Source: Endomicrobium sp.
Lineage (GTDB): Bacteria > Elusimicrobiota > Endomicrobiia > Endomicrobiales > Endomicrobiaceae
Direction: 5' to 3'
NCBI GenBank assembly: GCA_031289585.1
Contig: JAITPF010000016.1
Coordinates: forward strand, 1-59,080
Length of the DNA stretch: 59,080 bases
Part shown: positions 20,390 to 29,671 of the stretch, piece by piece
Layout of the letters: each line of letters starts with the position of its first letter
Numbering within the stretch: position 1 is the first letter of the stretch
Translations under genes and position numbers: made by a program
Notes under the pieces: generated by a model
Told to the model about the DNA's origin: nothing
The model's database searches: none
What the model saw: only the letters and a program-made list of their open reading frames with translations

Positions 20390-21556
20390 ATGATTATCAG
20401 AAAGGCAATTATTAATAATTTTAACGATGCTTTAAAACTTGTAAAAAATACTAGTTGCGCTAGTTCTGTTTACAAATTGCTTGCAAAAAAAGCGATACTT
20501 GAACCAATAATTATTGAAAAAATAGATAATAGAGCAGCAAACATTTTAAAACAAGAAGCCATTTCTGTTGGAGCAGATGCTGCAGTAAACGAAAATGTCA
20601 GCAGATTTAAACGATGTGTATCAGAAGCAGTTCTATTTGCCAATATAAATCAGATTGAAAAATTAATAAATAAGCTTCACTTACAGCCGTTTGGATTGGA
20701 AGAAGTTGCTTTAAAACTTGAAAATATATTAAAAGAAAAAAAAGTTTTTAAGTATAGAAAAAAATCTCTTAATTTATCAAAGCCTGTTGTAATGGGTATT
20801 GTAAATATGGATCCCAATTCTTTTTCTGGAGATGGTCTTACAGATCCTGATAAAGCTCTTAAACAAGCAGTTGAATTTGAAAAATTTGGGGCTGAAATTA
20901 TAGATATAGGCGCAGAATCTTCAAGACCTGGTGTAAAGCTTATAGATGCAAAAACAGAAATAAGTAGATTACTTCCTGCTCTTAGAAAAATAAAAAACAA
21001 TATTAATATTCCAATTTCAGTAGATACCTATAAATATGAAACGGCAAAAGCAGCTCTTGATGAAGGTGCAGATATAGTAAATGATATTTTTGCTTTAAGG
21101 AAAGGTAAGGAGAAGCTAGCAAAACTTATTGCAGATACAAAAGCTGGTTTGATACTTATGCACATGAAAGGCATACCTAAAAATATGCAAGTCTTACCTG
21201 AATATAAAAATTGTACTTCAGAAGTATATGAGTTTCTTGCTCAAAGAAAAGAATATGCAATGAGCTTTGGCATAGAAGAAGATTATATTGCAGTTGATCC
21301 TGGCCATGGTTTTGGAAAAACTGTAAAGCACAATGTTGAATTGATCAAAAATATAAGTGTTTTCTCAACGCTTGGCGCGATTGTAGGGGCAGTATCAAGG
21401 AAGAGCTTTGTAAGAACAATTGCAGGAGAAGATAAAACTGCGTTTATTGCTGCAAATTTTTTTACAGTGTATTGTGGTGCCGATATTATAAGAGTGCACG
21501 ATGTAAAAGAAACAGTAAACGCTTTAAAAATAGTTGAAACTTTTCGGAGAGTTTGA
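20390..21556 (+). CDS. folP: Dihydropteroate synthase with N-terminal extension
   Basis: MGIVNMDPNSFSGDG, IDIGAESSRPG, DPGHGFGKTVKHN. Confidence 0.93.
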   Translation: MIIRKAIINNFNDALKLVKNTSCASSVYKLLAKKAILEPIIIEKIDNRAANILKQEAISVGADAAVNENVSRFKRCVSEAVLFANINQIEKLINKLHLQPFGLEEVALKLENILKEKKVFKYRKKSLNLSKPVVMGIVNMDPNSFSGDGLTDPDKALKQAVEFEKFGAEIIDIGAESSRPGVKLIDAKTEISRLLPALRKIKNNINIPISVDTYKYETAKAALDEGADIVNDIFALRKGKEKLAKLIADTKAGLILMHMKGIPKNMQVLPEYKNCTSEVYEFLAQRKEYAMSFGIEEDYIAVDPGHGFGKTVKHNVELIKNISVFSTLGAIVGAVSRKSFVRTIAGEDKTAFIAANFFTVYCGADIIRVHDVKETVNALKIVETFRRV

Positions 21557-22323
21557 TGGCAACTCTATTAAATATTTACAATACATACATAGTCAACGTT
21601 CTTGATATATTTATACTTACTATAATATTCTATAGAATTATTCTTGTTATAAAAGGAACAAGAGCAATACAAATTGTTGTTGGGATATTATTTATTCTGG
21701 TGCTTACAATAGTTGCAAGAAACATTTTACATCTTAAGGCATTGTCGTGGCTTTTGGAGAATTTTTGGTTTGCTGCAGTAATAATCCTTGCTGTTGTGTT
21801 TCAGATAGAGATACGTAATGTTTTAGCTCAAACTGGCGGACAAATATGGGGAGCAAAAGCTAAAATAAAAGATTCTTATGTGACAGGAATTATAGAGGCT
21901 GTTGAAGATTTAAGTACATCTTTGACAGGTGGACTTATAGCTATAGAGAACGAGATTGGCTTGAAAAATTTTACAGAAGCGGGAATATTATTAAATGCAA
22001 ATATTTCAAAAGAGTTGTTACTTTCAATTTTTAAAAATAAATCTGCACCTTTACATGATGGAGCAGTAATAATATTTAATGGTAAAATTGTAGCTGCAGG
22101 GTGTTTGCTTCCTTTAAGTCATAATACAAATGTAAAGATATTTGGCACTAGACACAGAGCAGCTCTTGGTTTAAGCGAAGTAACAGATGCAATTACAATT
22201 ATTGTTTCCGAAGAAACAGGACAAATATCAGTTGCTTATAAAGGAAAACTAAACGGAAATATATCACCTGCAAAACTTAGAGAAATAATTAATACAAATG
22301 GCGAGGTTTTGAAATCAATATGA
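21553..22323 (+). CDS. dacA: Diadenylate cyclase (CdaA/DacA)
   Basis: LHDGAVIIFNGKIVAAGCLLPLS and GTRHRAALGLSE. Confidence 0.95.
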   Translation: MMATLLNIYNTYIVNVLDIFILTIIFYRIILVIKGTRAIQIVVGILFILVLTIVARNILHLKALSWLLENFWFAAVIILAVVFQIEIRNVLAQTGGQIWGAKAKIKDSYVTGIIEAVEDLSTSLTGGLIAIENEIGLKNFTEAGILLNANISKELLLSIFKNKSAPLHDGAVIIFNGKIVAAGCLLPLSHNTNVKIFGTRHRAALGLSEVTDAITIIVSEETGQISVAYKGKLNGNISPAKLREIINTNGEVLKSI

Positions 22324-22418
22324 AGAGATTGTATGTTAAAATAAGAAAAAACTGGCAACTTAAATTGCTTGCTTTAATGCTTGCAGTTTTTGTCTGGTTG
22401 TATGCAGGATATGTGTAA
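22320..22418 (+). CDS. 32-aa single-TM peptide resembling the N-terminal anchor of YbbR/CdaR
   Basis: MKRLYVKIRKNWQLKLLALMLAVFVWLYAGYV; ATGA overlap with dacA, stop abuts glmM ATG. Confidence 0.65.
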   Translation: MKRLYVKIRKNWQLKLLALMLAVFVWLYAGYV

Positions 22419-23759
22419 ATGAAATTATTTGGAACTGACGGTATAAGGAGCGATTCATCCAGATTTCCTTTTGATAATGAGACACTTGAAGTTATTGGCA
22501 GATCGGTTGCCGAAACTTTGAGTAATGGGAATAATATTCTTATTATCCGCGATACAAGAGAATCTGGAAAAAGAATACAAAAAGAGTTGGCAAAAGGCTT
22601 CCTAAGTGCTGGTGTGACACCGATTTTTGGCGGTGTTATGCCTACTTCTGCAGCTTCTTTTCTTATGCGGAAGTGTAAATATTCAGCAGCAATAGTAATA
22701 TCGGCAAGCCATAATCCGTATATGGATAATGGAATAAAGATTTTTAATTCGAAAGGATTAAAACTTGCGGATTCTATAGAGGAAAAAATTGAAAAGAAAA
22801 TACATAAATATCTCGATTTTAAAAGTATTGTTTTAAGAAAAAAAATAAAAATAAAAGAAAATTCTAAACTTTTAAAGTTTTATGAAGAGTTTGTTATAAA
22901 AAATTTTTTAGGAAAAAGTCTTAAAGGGAAAATAATAGTTATAGATTGTGCTAATGGTGCATCTTATAGATGTGCTTCTTATGTTCTAAAGAAACTTGGA
23001 GCAAAAGTTATTGCATTAAATGTTAAGCCAAACGGTAAAAACATAAATTTAAACTGTGGTGCTCTTCACCCTGAATATGCCGCAAAAGTAGTAAAAGAAC
23101 AAAAAGCGTTCTGTGGGCTTGCTTTTGACGGAGATGCTGACAGATTAATATGTATTGATGAGAATGGTATTGTAAGAGATGGTGATTATTTTCTTGCTGC
23201 AATGGCGGGTTGGTTAAAAAGCAAAAAGAAACTTAAAAATAATACTTTAGTTTCTACAGTTATGGCAAACATAGGATTTTTGCAATCGATGAAAAGAAAA
23301 AATATAAAAGTGATATCTGCAAAAGTCGGTGATAGATATGTTATGGAGGATATGAAAAGATATAAAGCTTCGCTTGGTGGTGAGCAGTCGGGGCATTTTA
23401 TATTTAAAGATATTTTAGCTACGGGTGATGGATTACTAAGTGCAGTAATACTTCTTTCAGCGTTGAGTAGCGAAAATAAAACGATGTCGGAATTTTTGAA
23501 TGTAGTTGAAAAATTTCCACAGGTATTTATAAACAAAAAAGTTTCAGAAAAAATTTCCGTTGAAAAACTTCCAAAATCTTGTCAACTTATTAAAAATTAT
23601 GAAAAAGTTTTAGGGGTAAATGGACGTACACTTGTAAGATATTCAGGTACAGAGAATCTTTTAAGAGTTATGGTTGAGGGAAAGGATGAAAAAAAAATAA
23701 AAATAATAGCAGAAAACATAGCAGAGACAATAGACAAAGAAATAGAATCTTATAAATAA
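22419..23759 (+). CDS. glmM: Phosphoglucosamine mutase
   Basis: FGTDGIRS, VISASHNPYMDNGIKIF, FDGDADR. Confidence 0.95.
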   Translation: MKLFGTDGIRSDSSRFPFDNETLEVIGRSVAETLSNGNNILIIRDTRESGKRIQKELAKGFLSAGVTPIFGGVMPTSAASFLMRKCKYSAAIVISASHNPYMDNGIKIFNSKGLKLADSIEEKIEKKIHKYLDFKSIVLRKKIKIKENSKLLKFYEEFVIKNFLGKSLKGKIIVIDCANGASYRCASYVLKKLGAKVIALNVKPNGKNINLNCGALHPEYAAKVVKEQKAFCGLAFDGDADRLICIDENGIVRDGDYFLAAMAGWLKSKKKLKNNTLVSTVMANIGFLQSMKRKNIKVISAKVGDRYVMEDMKRYKASLGGEQSGHFIFKDILATGDGLLSAVILLSALSSENKTMSEFLNVVEKFPQVFINKKVSEKISVEKLPKSCQLIKNYEKVLGVNGRTLVRYSGTENLLRVMVEGKDEKKIKIIAENIAETIDKEIESYK

Positions 23760-23831
23760 TATTTTCTATTTATTTCTTATTATTTCTATCTGCTGGCAGG
23801 ATTGGAATAAATGAGAGGGTGTTAAAATAAA

Positions 23832-24578
23832 ATGATAAAGCTTGGTGTAAATATCGATCATATAGCAACAATAAGACAAGCAAGAAAAGAAGGCTTTCCT
23901 TCAATAATTGAAGCTGCAGCAATATGTGAAAAAGGTGGGGCAGATAGTATAACTGTACATTTAAGGGAAGATAGAAGACATATTCAAGATAAAGATATTT
24001 ATGATTTAAGAAAGTCGCTTAGAACAAAATTAAATCTTGAGATGGCTGCAAGCGAAGAAATAGTTAAAATAGCTTTGGATGTAAAGCCAAACTTTGTATG
24101 TATAGTTCCTGAAAAAAGACAGGAACTTACTACAGAAGGCGGTCTTGATGTTGAAAATCAAAAAAATAAACTTGTAGGTATTGTAGATAGACTTAAAAAA
24201 GCGGGAATTATTGTAAGTATGTTTATTGATGCAAATGTAGAACAAGTGTTGGCATGCAACGAAATAAAAGCTGATGCTATAGAAATTCACACGGGAAAAT
24301 ATGCAAGGTTTTTAAAAGAAAATGGTTCAAATTCTTCTGACTTTAAAGAGGAAATAAAAAGAATCTCTAAAGCATCACAAGAAGCAATAAAAAAAGGACT
24401 TATACTAAATGCCGGACACGGATTAGATTATGATAATATAAAGCAAATCTGTGAAATTTCTGGTATGAATGAGTTTAACATAGGTTTTTCAATTATTGCC
24501 AGATCAGTATTTATAGGTCTTGAAACAGCTGTCAAAAATATGAAAGAGCTTATAGTTAGAGGCTTGTGTTCATACTAA
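23832..24578 (+). CDS. pdxJ: Pyridoxine 5'-phosphate synthase
   Basis: LGVNIDHIATIRQAR, DSITVHLREDRRHIQ, GHGLDY. Confidence 0.96.
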   Translation: MIKLGVNIDHIATIRQARKEGFPSIIEAAAICEKGGADSITVHLREDRRHIQDKDIYDLRKSLRTKLNLEMAASEEIVKIALDVKPNFVCIVPEKRQELTTEGGLDVENQKNKLVGIVDRLKKAGIIVSMFIDANVEQVLACNEIKADAIEIHTGKYARFLKENGSNSSDFKEEIKRISKASQEAIKKGLILNAGHGLDYDNIKQICEISGMNEFNIGFSIIARSVFIGLETAVKNMKELIVRGLCSY

Positions 24579-24670
24579 TTAAGAGCAAAAATAGCCAACT
24601 GCTGCGTTGCTCAAGGTATTTTGCTATTACCATACTTTTGTGCCTTGCAGTTGGCTATTTTTGCTCTTAA
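24579..24670. repeat. 24-bp perfect inverted repeat, 44-nt loop, abutting the pdxJ stop
   Basis: ttaagagcaaaaatagccaactgc ... gcagttggctatttttgctcttaa. Confidence 0.9.
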
Positions 24671-24721
24671 CGCTTTTGCCCTATAGTACGAAAAAATTCT
24701 AATTTTAATAAGGACTAAAAT

Positions 24722-26551
24722 GTGTGTGGAATTGTTGGGTATATAGGTAAGAAGAATGCTGTAGATGTAATATTAAAGGGTTTGAAAAAACTTGAATACA
24801 GAGGATATGATTCCGCTGGTATTGCTGTTGTAGTTGATAAAGAATTATATATAAGAAGAAGTGTAGGAAAACTTTGTAATCTTAGTGCAAGTCTTGAAAA
24901 GAATCCCGTAAATGCCAATATAGGTATAGGTCATACACGTTGGGCAACACACGGCAAACCGTCTGAAGAAAATGCTCATCCACATATGGATCCTACAAAA
25001 AGCATTGTTATTGTACATAATGGCATAATAGAAAATTATGTTGAGTTAAGAGCTAAACTTCAAATATATGGACAAGAATTCAAATCTGAAACTGACACTG
25101 AAGTAATAGCACATCTTATAAAAAAACATTATAAAAATAATTTGCTTCATGCTACACAAAAAACTTTAAGTGAAGTTAGAGGTTCTTACGCTCTTGGAAT
25201 AGTATGTAAAGACGAACCTGATAAAATAATATGTGCAAGACGAGATGCACCTTTAATTATAGGTGTTGGTAAAGGAGAGAATTTTATAGCTTCAGATATT
25301 CCTGCATTGCTTCCTTATACACGCGATATGATTTTTCTTGAAAATGGTGATATCGCTGAAATCACTGCAGATAAAATAATTATAAAAGATATTAAAGATA
25401 ATATAATAAACAGAGAAATGAAAAACATACAATGGGATGCCGCACAAGCTGAGAAAGACGGATATAAACATTTTATGTTAAAAGAAATATTTGAACAACC
25501 ACGTACAATAGAAGATACTTTTAGAGGTAGAATTTATCCTGACGAAGGGAAAGTTTATATTGAAGAAGTTAAACTCAAAGAAGAATATATTAGAAATATC
25601 TCAAATATTTATGTTGTGGCTTGTGGAACAGCATACTATGCAGGACTTGTATCAAGATTTTTGTTTGAAAATTTTTCAAAAATACCTACTGAAGTTGATA
25701 TAGCTTCCGAGTTTAGATATAGGGAGCCAATTTTAAATGAAAAAACTTTAGTTGTTATTATTTCACAATCTGGCGAGACTGCAGATACTTTGGCAGCTTT
25801 AAGACTTGCAAAAAGTAAAGGATGCCAGACGCTTGCGGTATGCAACGTTTTAGGGTCAAGTATTAGTCGCGAAGCTATGCATGTAATTTATACTCATTGC
25901 GGTCCTGAAATAGGCGTTGCCTCTACAAAAGCTTTTACTGGGCAGCTTACTGCTCTTTATATATTTGCTTTAGATTTGGCTTCTAAAAAAGGAAAACTTA
26001 CAAATGAAGAATTAAAAAAATATTTAAAAGAATTATGGGAAATTCCTTTGAAAATAAGTGAATTTTTAAAAAATACTGAATCTGTACAAGCTATTGCAAA
26101 AGTATTTGCACACAAAAGAGATTTTTTGTATTTAGGGAGATATGTAAATTATCCAGTTGCATTAGAAGGTGCATTAAAACTTAAAGAGATTTCATATATA
26201 CATGCTGAAGGTTATGCTGCAGGTGAAATGAAACATGGCCCAATAGCCTTAATTGATGAATCTATGCCTATTGTTGCTATAGTAGTTGAAAGTAAGGTAT
26301 ATGAAAAAACAATTTCAAATATAGAAGAAGCAAAGGCTAGAGGTGGGACTATTATAGTGGTAGCAAATGAATCTGATAAAGAAATTAGAGATAAAAGCGA
26401 TTACATAATTTGTGTTCCTAAAACCGATGAATTTGTATCGCCAATTATGACTGTAATTCCATTGCAACTTTTGGCTTATTATATTTCAGTTTTCTTAGGT
26501 TGCGATGTAGATCAACCAAGAAATTTAGCAAAATCTGTCACAGTAGAATAA
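24722..26551 (+). CDS. glmS: Glutamine-fructose-6-phosphate aminotransferase
   Basis: MCGIVGYIG with Cys1, SIS domains, C-terminal PRNLAKSVTVE; GTG start. Confidence 0.96.
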   Translation: MCGIVGYIGKKNAVDVILKGLKKLEYRGYDSAGIAVVVDKELYIRRSVGKLCNLSASLEKNPVNANIGIGHTRWATHGKPSEENAHPHMDPTKSIVIVHNGIIENYVELRAKLQIYGQEFKSETDTEVIAHLIKKHYKNNLLHATQKTLSEVRGSYALGIVCKDEPDKIICARRDAPLIIGVGKGENFIASDIPALLPYTRDMIFLENGDIAEITADKIIIKDIKDNIINREMKNIQWDAAQAEKDGYKHFMLKEIFEQPRTIEDTFRGRIYPDEGKVYIEEVKLKEEYIRNISNIYVVACGTAYYAGLVSRFLFENFSKIPTEVDIASEFRYREPILNEKTLVVIISQSGETADTLAALRLAKSKGCQTLAVCNVLGSSISREAMHVIYTHCGPEIGVASTKAFTGQLTALYIFALDLASKKGKLTNEELKKYLKELWEIPLKISEFLKNTESVQAIAKVFAHKRDFLYLGRYVNYPVALEGALKLKEISYIHAEGYAAGEMKHGPIALIDESMPIVAIVVESKVYEKTISNIEEAKARGGTIIVVANESDKEIRDKSDYIICVPKTDEFVSPIMTVIPLQLLAYYISVFLGCDVDQPRNLAKSVTVE

Positions 26552-26563
26552 TTTTGATTTATC

Positions 26564-26645
26564 TTTTGAGTTTATACTTCTTTATGTGCCAACTCATTTA
26601 CAATCATAGCAAATTTCGTTGGCACAGCGTTATCTAAACTCAAAA
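26564..26645. repeat. Nested inverted repeats downstream of glmS
   Basis: ttttgagttta/taaactcaaaa outside gtgccaac/gttggcac. Confidence 0.75.
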
Positions 26646-26704
26646 TACTTCACAAAATCTGTAGAATATAAGTTGCTATTGTGAACTTTGTCTAAGGTAT
26701 ACAT

Positions 26705-27040
26705 ATGAATATAGGGATTGATATTGAAGAAGTTAAAAGATTTGCCAAATATGTAAAAGATAAAGATTATCTAGAACGTATTTTCGCAAAAGAAGAAATA
26801 TCTTATTCTATTCTTAGAAAGAATGCTGTACAACATTTAGCAGCTCGTTTTGCAGCAAAAGAAGCCGTATGGAAAGCGTTAAGTACTAAAAATAAAAAAC
26901 TCATCATTACTGATATTTCAATTCAAAATACTAAAAACGGTAAACCACAAGTCTATATTAAAAATAAACAATACAAAAAAATAGAAGTATCATTGTCGCA
27001 TACAAAAAAATATGTTGCAGCAGTGGCAATTGCTTTTTAG
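26705..27040 (+). CDS. acpS: Holo-[acyl-carrier-protein] synthase
   Basis: GIDIEEVKRF, RFAAKEAVWKAL, SLSHTKKYVAAVAI. Confidence 0.94.
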   Translation: MNIGIDIEEVKRFAKYVKDKDYLERIFAKEEISYSILRKNAVQHLAARFAAKEAVWKALSTKNKKLIITDISIQNTKNGKPQVYIKNKQYKKIEVSLSHTKKYVAAVAIAF

Positions 27041-27095
27041 AATATGTTACACTAAAAATTAGAGTATTTAAATTTTGTGTTATAATAGCAATATT

Positions 27096-27932
27096 ATGAA
27101 AAGACAAGAAATAAAAAATTTCATTGTAAAATTAAAAAGAAAATCTGACAGCCATAAGTACGATTATGGTCATATTTTAGTGATTGCCGGTTCTAAGACT
27201 ATGCCAGGTGCAGGTGTATTGTGCTGTTTAGGGGCACTGCGTTCTGGAGCAGGACTTGTAACTTATGCTGTTGAAGATGATTTTTTAAATCAAGCCTGCG
27301 CAATGTCAAACCCTGAAACAATATTTTTTATATATAAAACAGCAATTGATATTCTTAACTATGCTCAATCTAGAAAAGTCTCATCTATTGTCATAGGACC
27401 CGGACTAAAAGCAGATTATGTATTTATTAAGAAAATTATTTCTTCAGTTGATATACCTGTTGTTTTAGATGCCTCAGGGCTTACTTGCTTTAATGGTATT
27501 GAAGATGAACTTAAAAACGCAAAAGCTAAACTTATAATAACACCACATTTAGGTGAATTCTCTAAACTTTTAAATATAAAAAGCGATACAATAAAAAATA
27601 ATAGAAAAAAAATAATAACAGATTTTGCAAAGAAAAATTCCCTTATTTGTGTTCTTAAAGGCAATAATACTCTTGTATTTTCTGGTAAAGAAATATATAA
27701 AAATGGTACTGGTACTCCAGCAATGGCAACAGCTGGAAGCGGTGATGTATTAAGCGGAGTAATATCTTCTTTTGTAAATATTACTGATAATGTATTTGAA
27801 GCTGTAAAGTTTGCAGTTTTTATACACGGGCTTGCAGGTGAACTTGCCGAAAAAGACAAAGGTACAACAGGTGTCATAGCAAGTGACATAGTGGAAAATA
27901 TTTGTTATGCTATAAAACAAATATCCTGTTAG
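27096..27932 (+). CDS. nnrD: ADP-dependent NAD(P)H-hydrate dehydratase
   Basis: HKYDYGHILVIAGSKTMPGA, GTGTPAMATAGSGDVLSG. Confidence 0.9.
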   Translation: MKRQEIKNFIVKLKRKSDSHKYDYGHILVIAGSKTMPGAGVLCCLGALRSGAGLVTYAVEDDFLNQACAMSNPETIFFIYKTAIDILNYAQSRKVSSIVIGPGLKADYVFIKKIISSVDIPVVLDASGLTCFNGIEDELKNAKAKLIITPHLGEFSKLLNIKSDTIKNNRKKIITDFAKKNSLICVLKGNNTLVFSGKEIYKNGTGTPAMATAGSGDVLSGVISSFVNITDNVFEAVKFAVFIHGLAGELAEKDKGTTGVIASDIVENICYAIKQISC

Positions 27933-28007
27933 AGTCTATTTTAAGATTCTAATATGTTTTTGTTTGTAGTTTTATTTATATAAATAATAAAATTTTTGGA
28001 AATATAA

Positions 28008-29150
28008 ATGACAATAGAAAAAGAAATTATAGAAATAAGAAGACATATCCATAAAAATCCAGAACTTGGTGGAAATGAATATGAAACGGCAAAATTCATT
28101 GAATCAAAACTCGAAGAATTAAAAATACCATATAAACGTGTAGGTAAAACTGGAGTGATAGGCACATTGAAAGGCGTTAAGCATGGAAAAACAATAGCAT
28201 TAAGAGCAGATATAGATGCTTTGCCTGTTTATGAAAGCAACACTATTGAATATAAATCCAAAAACATAGGAATTATGCACGCTTGCGGACATGATGCGCA
28301 TGTTGCAATAATGCTTGGTACAGCAAAACTGTTGCAACAGCAAAATGAGTTAAAAGGTAATGTTAGATTTATTTTTCAACCAAGTGAAGAAACTTCAAAC
28401 GGTGCAAAAAATATGATTAAAAATGGCGCTTTAAAAAACCCGAATGTAGATTTTATTTTGGGAATACATGTAAATCCATGGATAAAGACAGGAAAAATCG
28501 GTTTAAAGTTTGGGACAATGATGGCAGCTGTTGATGAACTAAAATTAGAAATTATTGGCGAGATAGCACATGGCGCATATCCGCATAAAGGCAAAGACTC
28601 TTTAGTTGCAGTTTCTGAATTTATAAATATGGTTCAAAGTATTATCTCAAGAGAACTTGACCCATTAGAAAATGCAGTTATAACTTTTGGTAGAATTGAA
28701 GGGGGTGATGCATATAATATAATCTGTAAAAAAGTAACAATAAACGGAACAGTAAGAACTTTTAATAAAGAAACAAGAGGTTTAATAAAAGCTAGTATTT
28801 TAAAAAAACTTAAAGCTATAGAAACAGCTTATGGTGTTAAAAGTGTTGTCAAATATAACGAAATAGGAAGTCCTTTAATTAATACTTATGAAATTACAAA
28901 AGTATGTGTTGAAACTGCTGAAGAATTTTACGGAAAAGATAATGTTGAAATATTAGAAAAACCATCTATGGGTGGAGAAGACTTTGCCGAATACTTAAGT
29001 GTAGTATCTGGCAATTTTATTTATATAGGCACTTCTAAAGATAAATATACCTCGTATCCTTGGCACCACAGCAATTTCAATATCGATGAATCTGCTCTCC
29101 CAAAAGCTGCAAAATACATTGCATATACTGTAGATAAGTTTTTGAAATAA
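28008..29150 (+). CDS. M20D family amidohydrolase/peptidase
   Basis: RRHIHKNPELGGNEYETA, MHACGHDAHVAIMLG, GGEDFAEY. Confidence 0.93.
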   Translation: MTIEKEIIEIRRHIHKNPELGGNEYETAKFIESKLEELKIPYKRVGKTGVIGTLKGVKHGKTIALRADIDALPVYESNTIEYKSKNIGIMHACGHDAHVAIMLGTAKLLQQQNELKGNVRFIFQPSEETSNGAKNMIKNGALKNPNVDFILGIHVNPWIKTGKIGLKFGTMMAAVDELKLEIIGEIAHGAYPHKGKDSLVAVSEFINMVQSIISRELDPLENAVITFGRIEGGDAYNIICKKVTINGTVRTFNKETRGLIKASILKKLKAIETAYGVKSVVKYNEIGSPLINTYEITKVCVETAEEFYGKDNVEILEKPSMGGEDFAEYLSVVSGNFIYIGTSKDKYTSYPWHHSNFNIDESALPKAAKYIAYTVDKFLK

Positions 29151-29344
29151 TAATAAAATCAAAAACTATTTGTTACTTTGAACTTGATTTATGGTTTGTT
29201 ATCAAGTTATTTGTGGTGCTTTGTCAATAACAGTTTCACTCAATTGTTTTGCATGAACTTAACACCAACTTGATAATTTAATTTAAATATATTAAAATAT
29301 AGTTAATCAAATAATAAATATAGTTTAATATCATTTGGTAAAAT

Positions 29345-29668
29345 ATGAGTAAAAAAATACACTTGCCTATCCCTGTAATCAGCATTTTGCGTAAACTTGG
29401 AAAAGATATAAACAATGCACGTCGTCGTCGTCGTATTCCTATGCGTCTTATGGCGAAACGAGCAGGGATTACTGAAGTTACCCTTGGAAAAATTGAAAAA
29501 GGAAATCCGTCAACATCAATGGCAGGATATGCTTCTGTTTTGTTTATTTTAGGCTTAACCGATAAATTACGCGATATTGCAGATGCAAATAATGATTTAA
29601 CAGGTCGCATATTGGAAGAGGAAAATTTACCACAACGCATTCATATACAAAACAAAAATAAAGGTTAG
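29345..29668 (+). CDS. hipB: HipB-like XRE-family antitoxin
   Basis: HTH (MRLMAKRAGITEVTLGKIEKG) immediately upstream of hipA. Confidence 0.82.
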   Translation: MSKKIHLPIPVISILRKLGKDINNARRRRRIPMRLMAKRAGITEVTLGKIEKGNPSTSMAGYASVLFILGLTDKLRDIADANNDLTGRILEEENLPQRIHIQNKNKG

Positions 29669-29671
29669 ACA

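Noticed and set aside
24671-24721. glmS ribozyme upstream of glmS
   Set aside because: Only about 50 nt lie between the hairpin and the start; no recognisable ribozyme core.
27416-27889. Long antisense ORF opposite nnrD (157 aa)
   Set aside because: Shadow frame of a well-supported CDS; no RBS or family signature. Same reasoning for 31331..31834, 30025..30450, 35276..35743 and other antisense ORFs.
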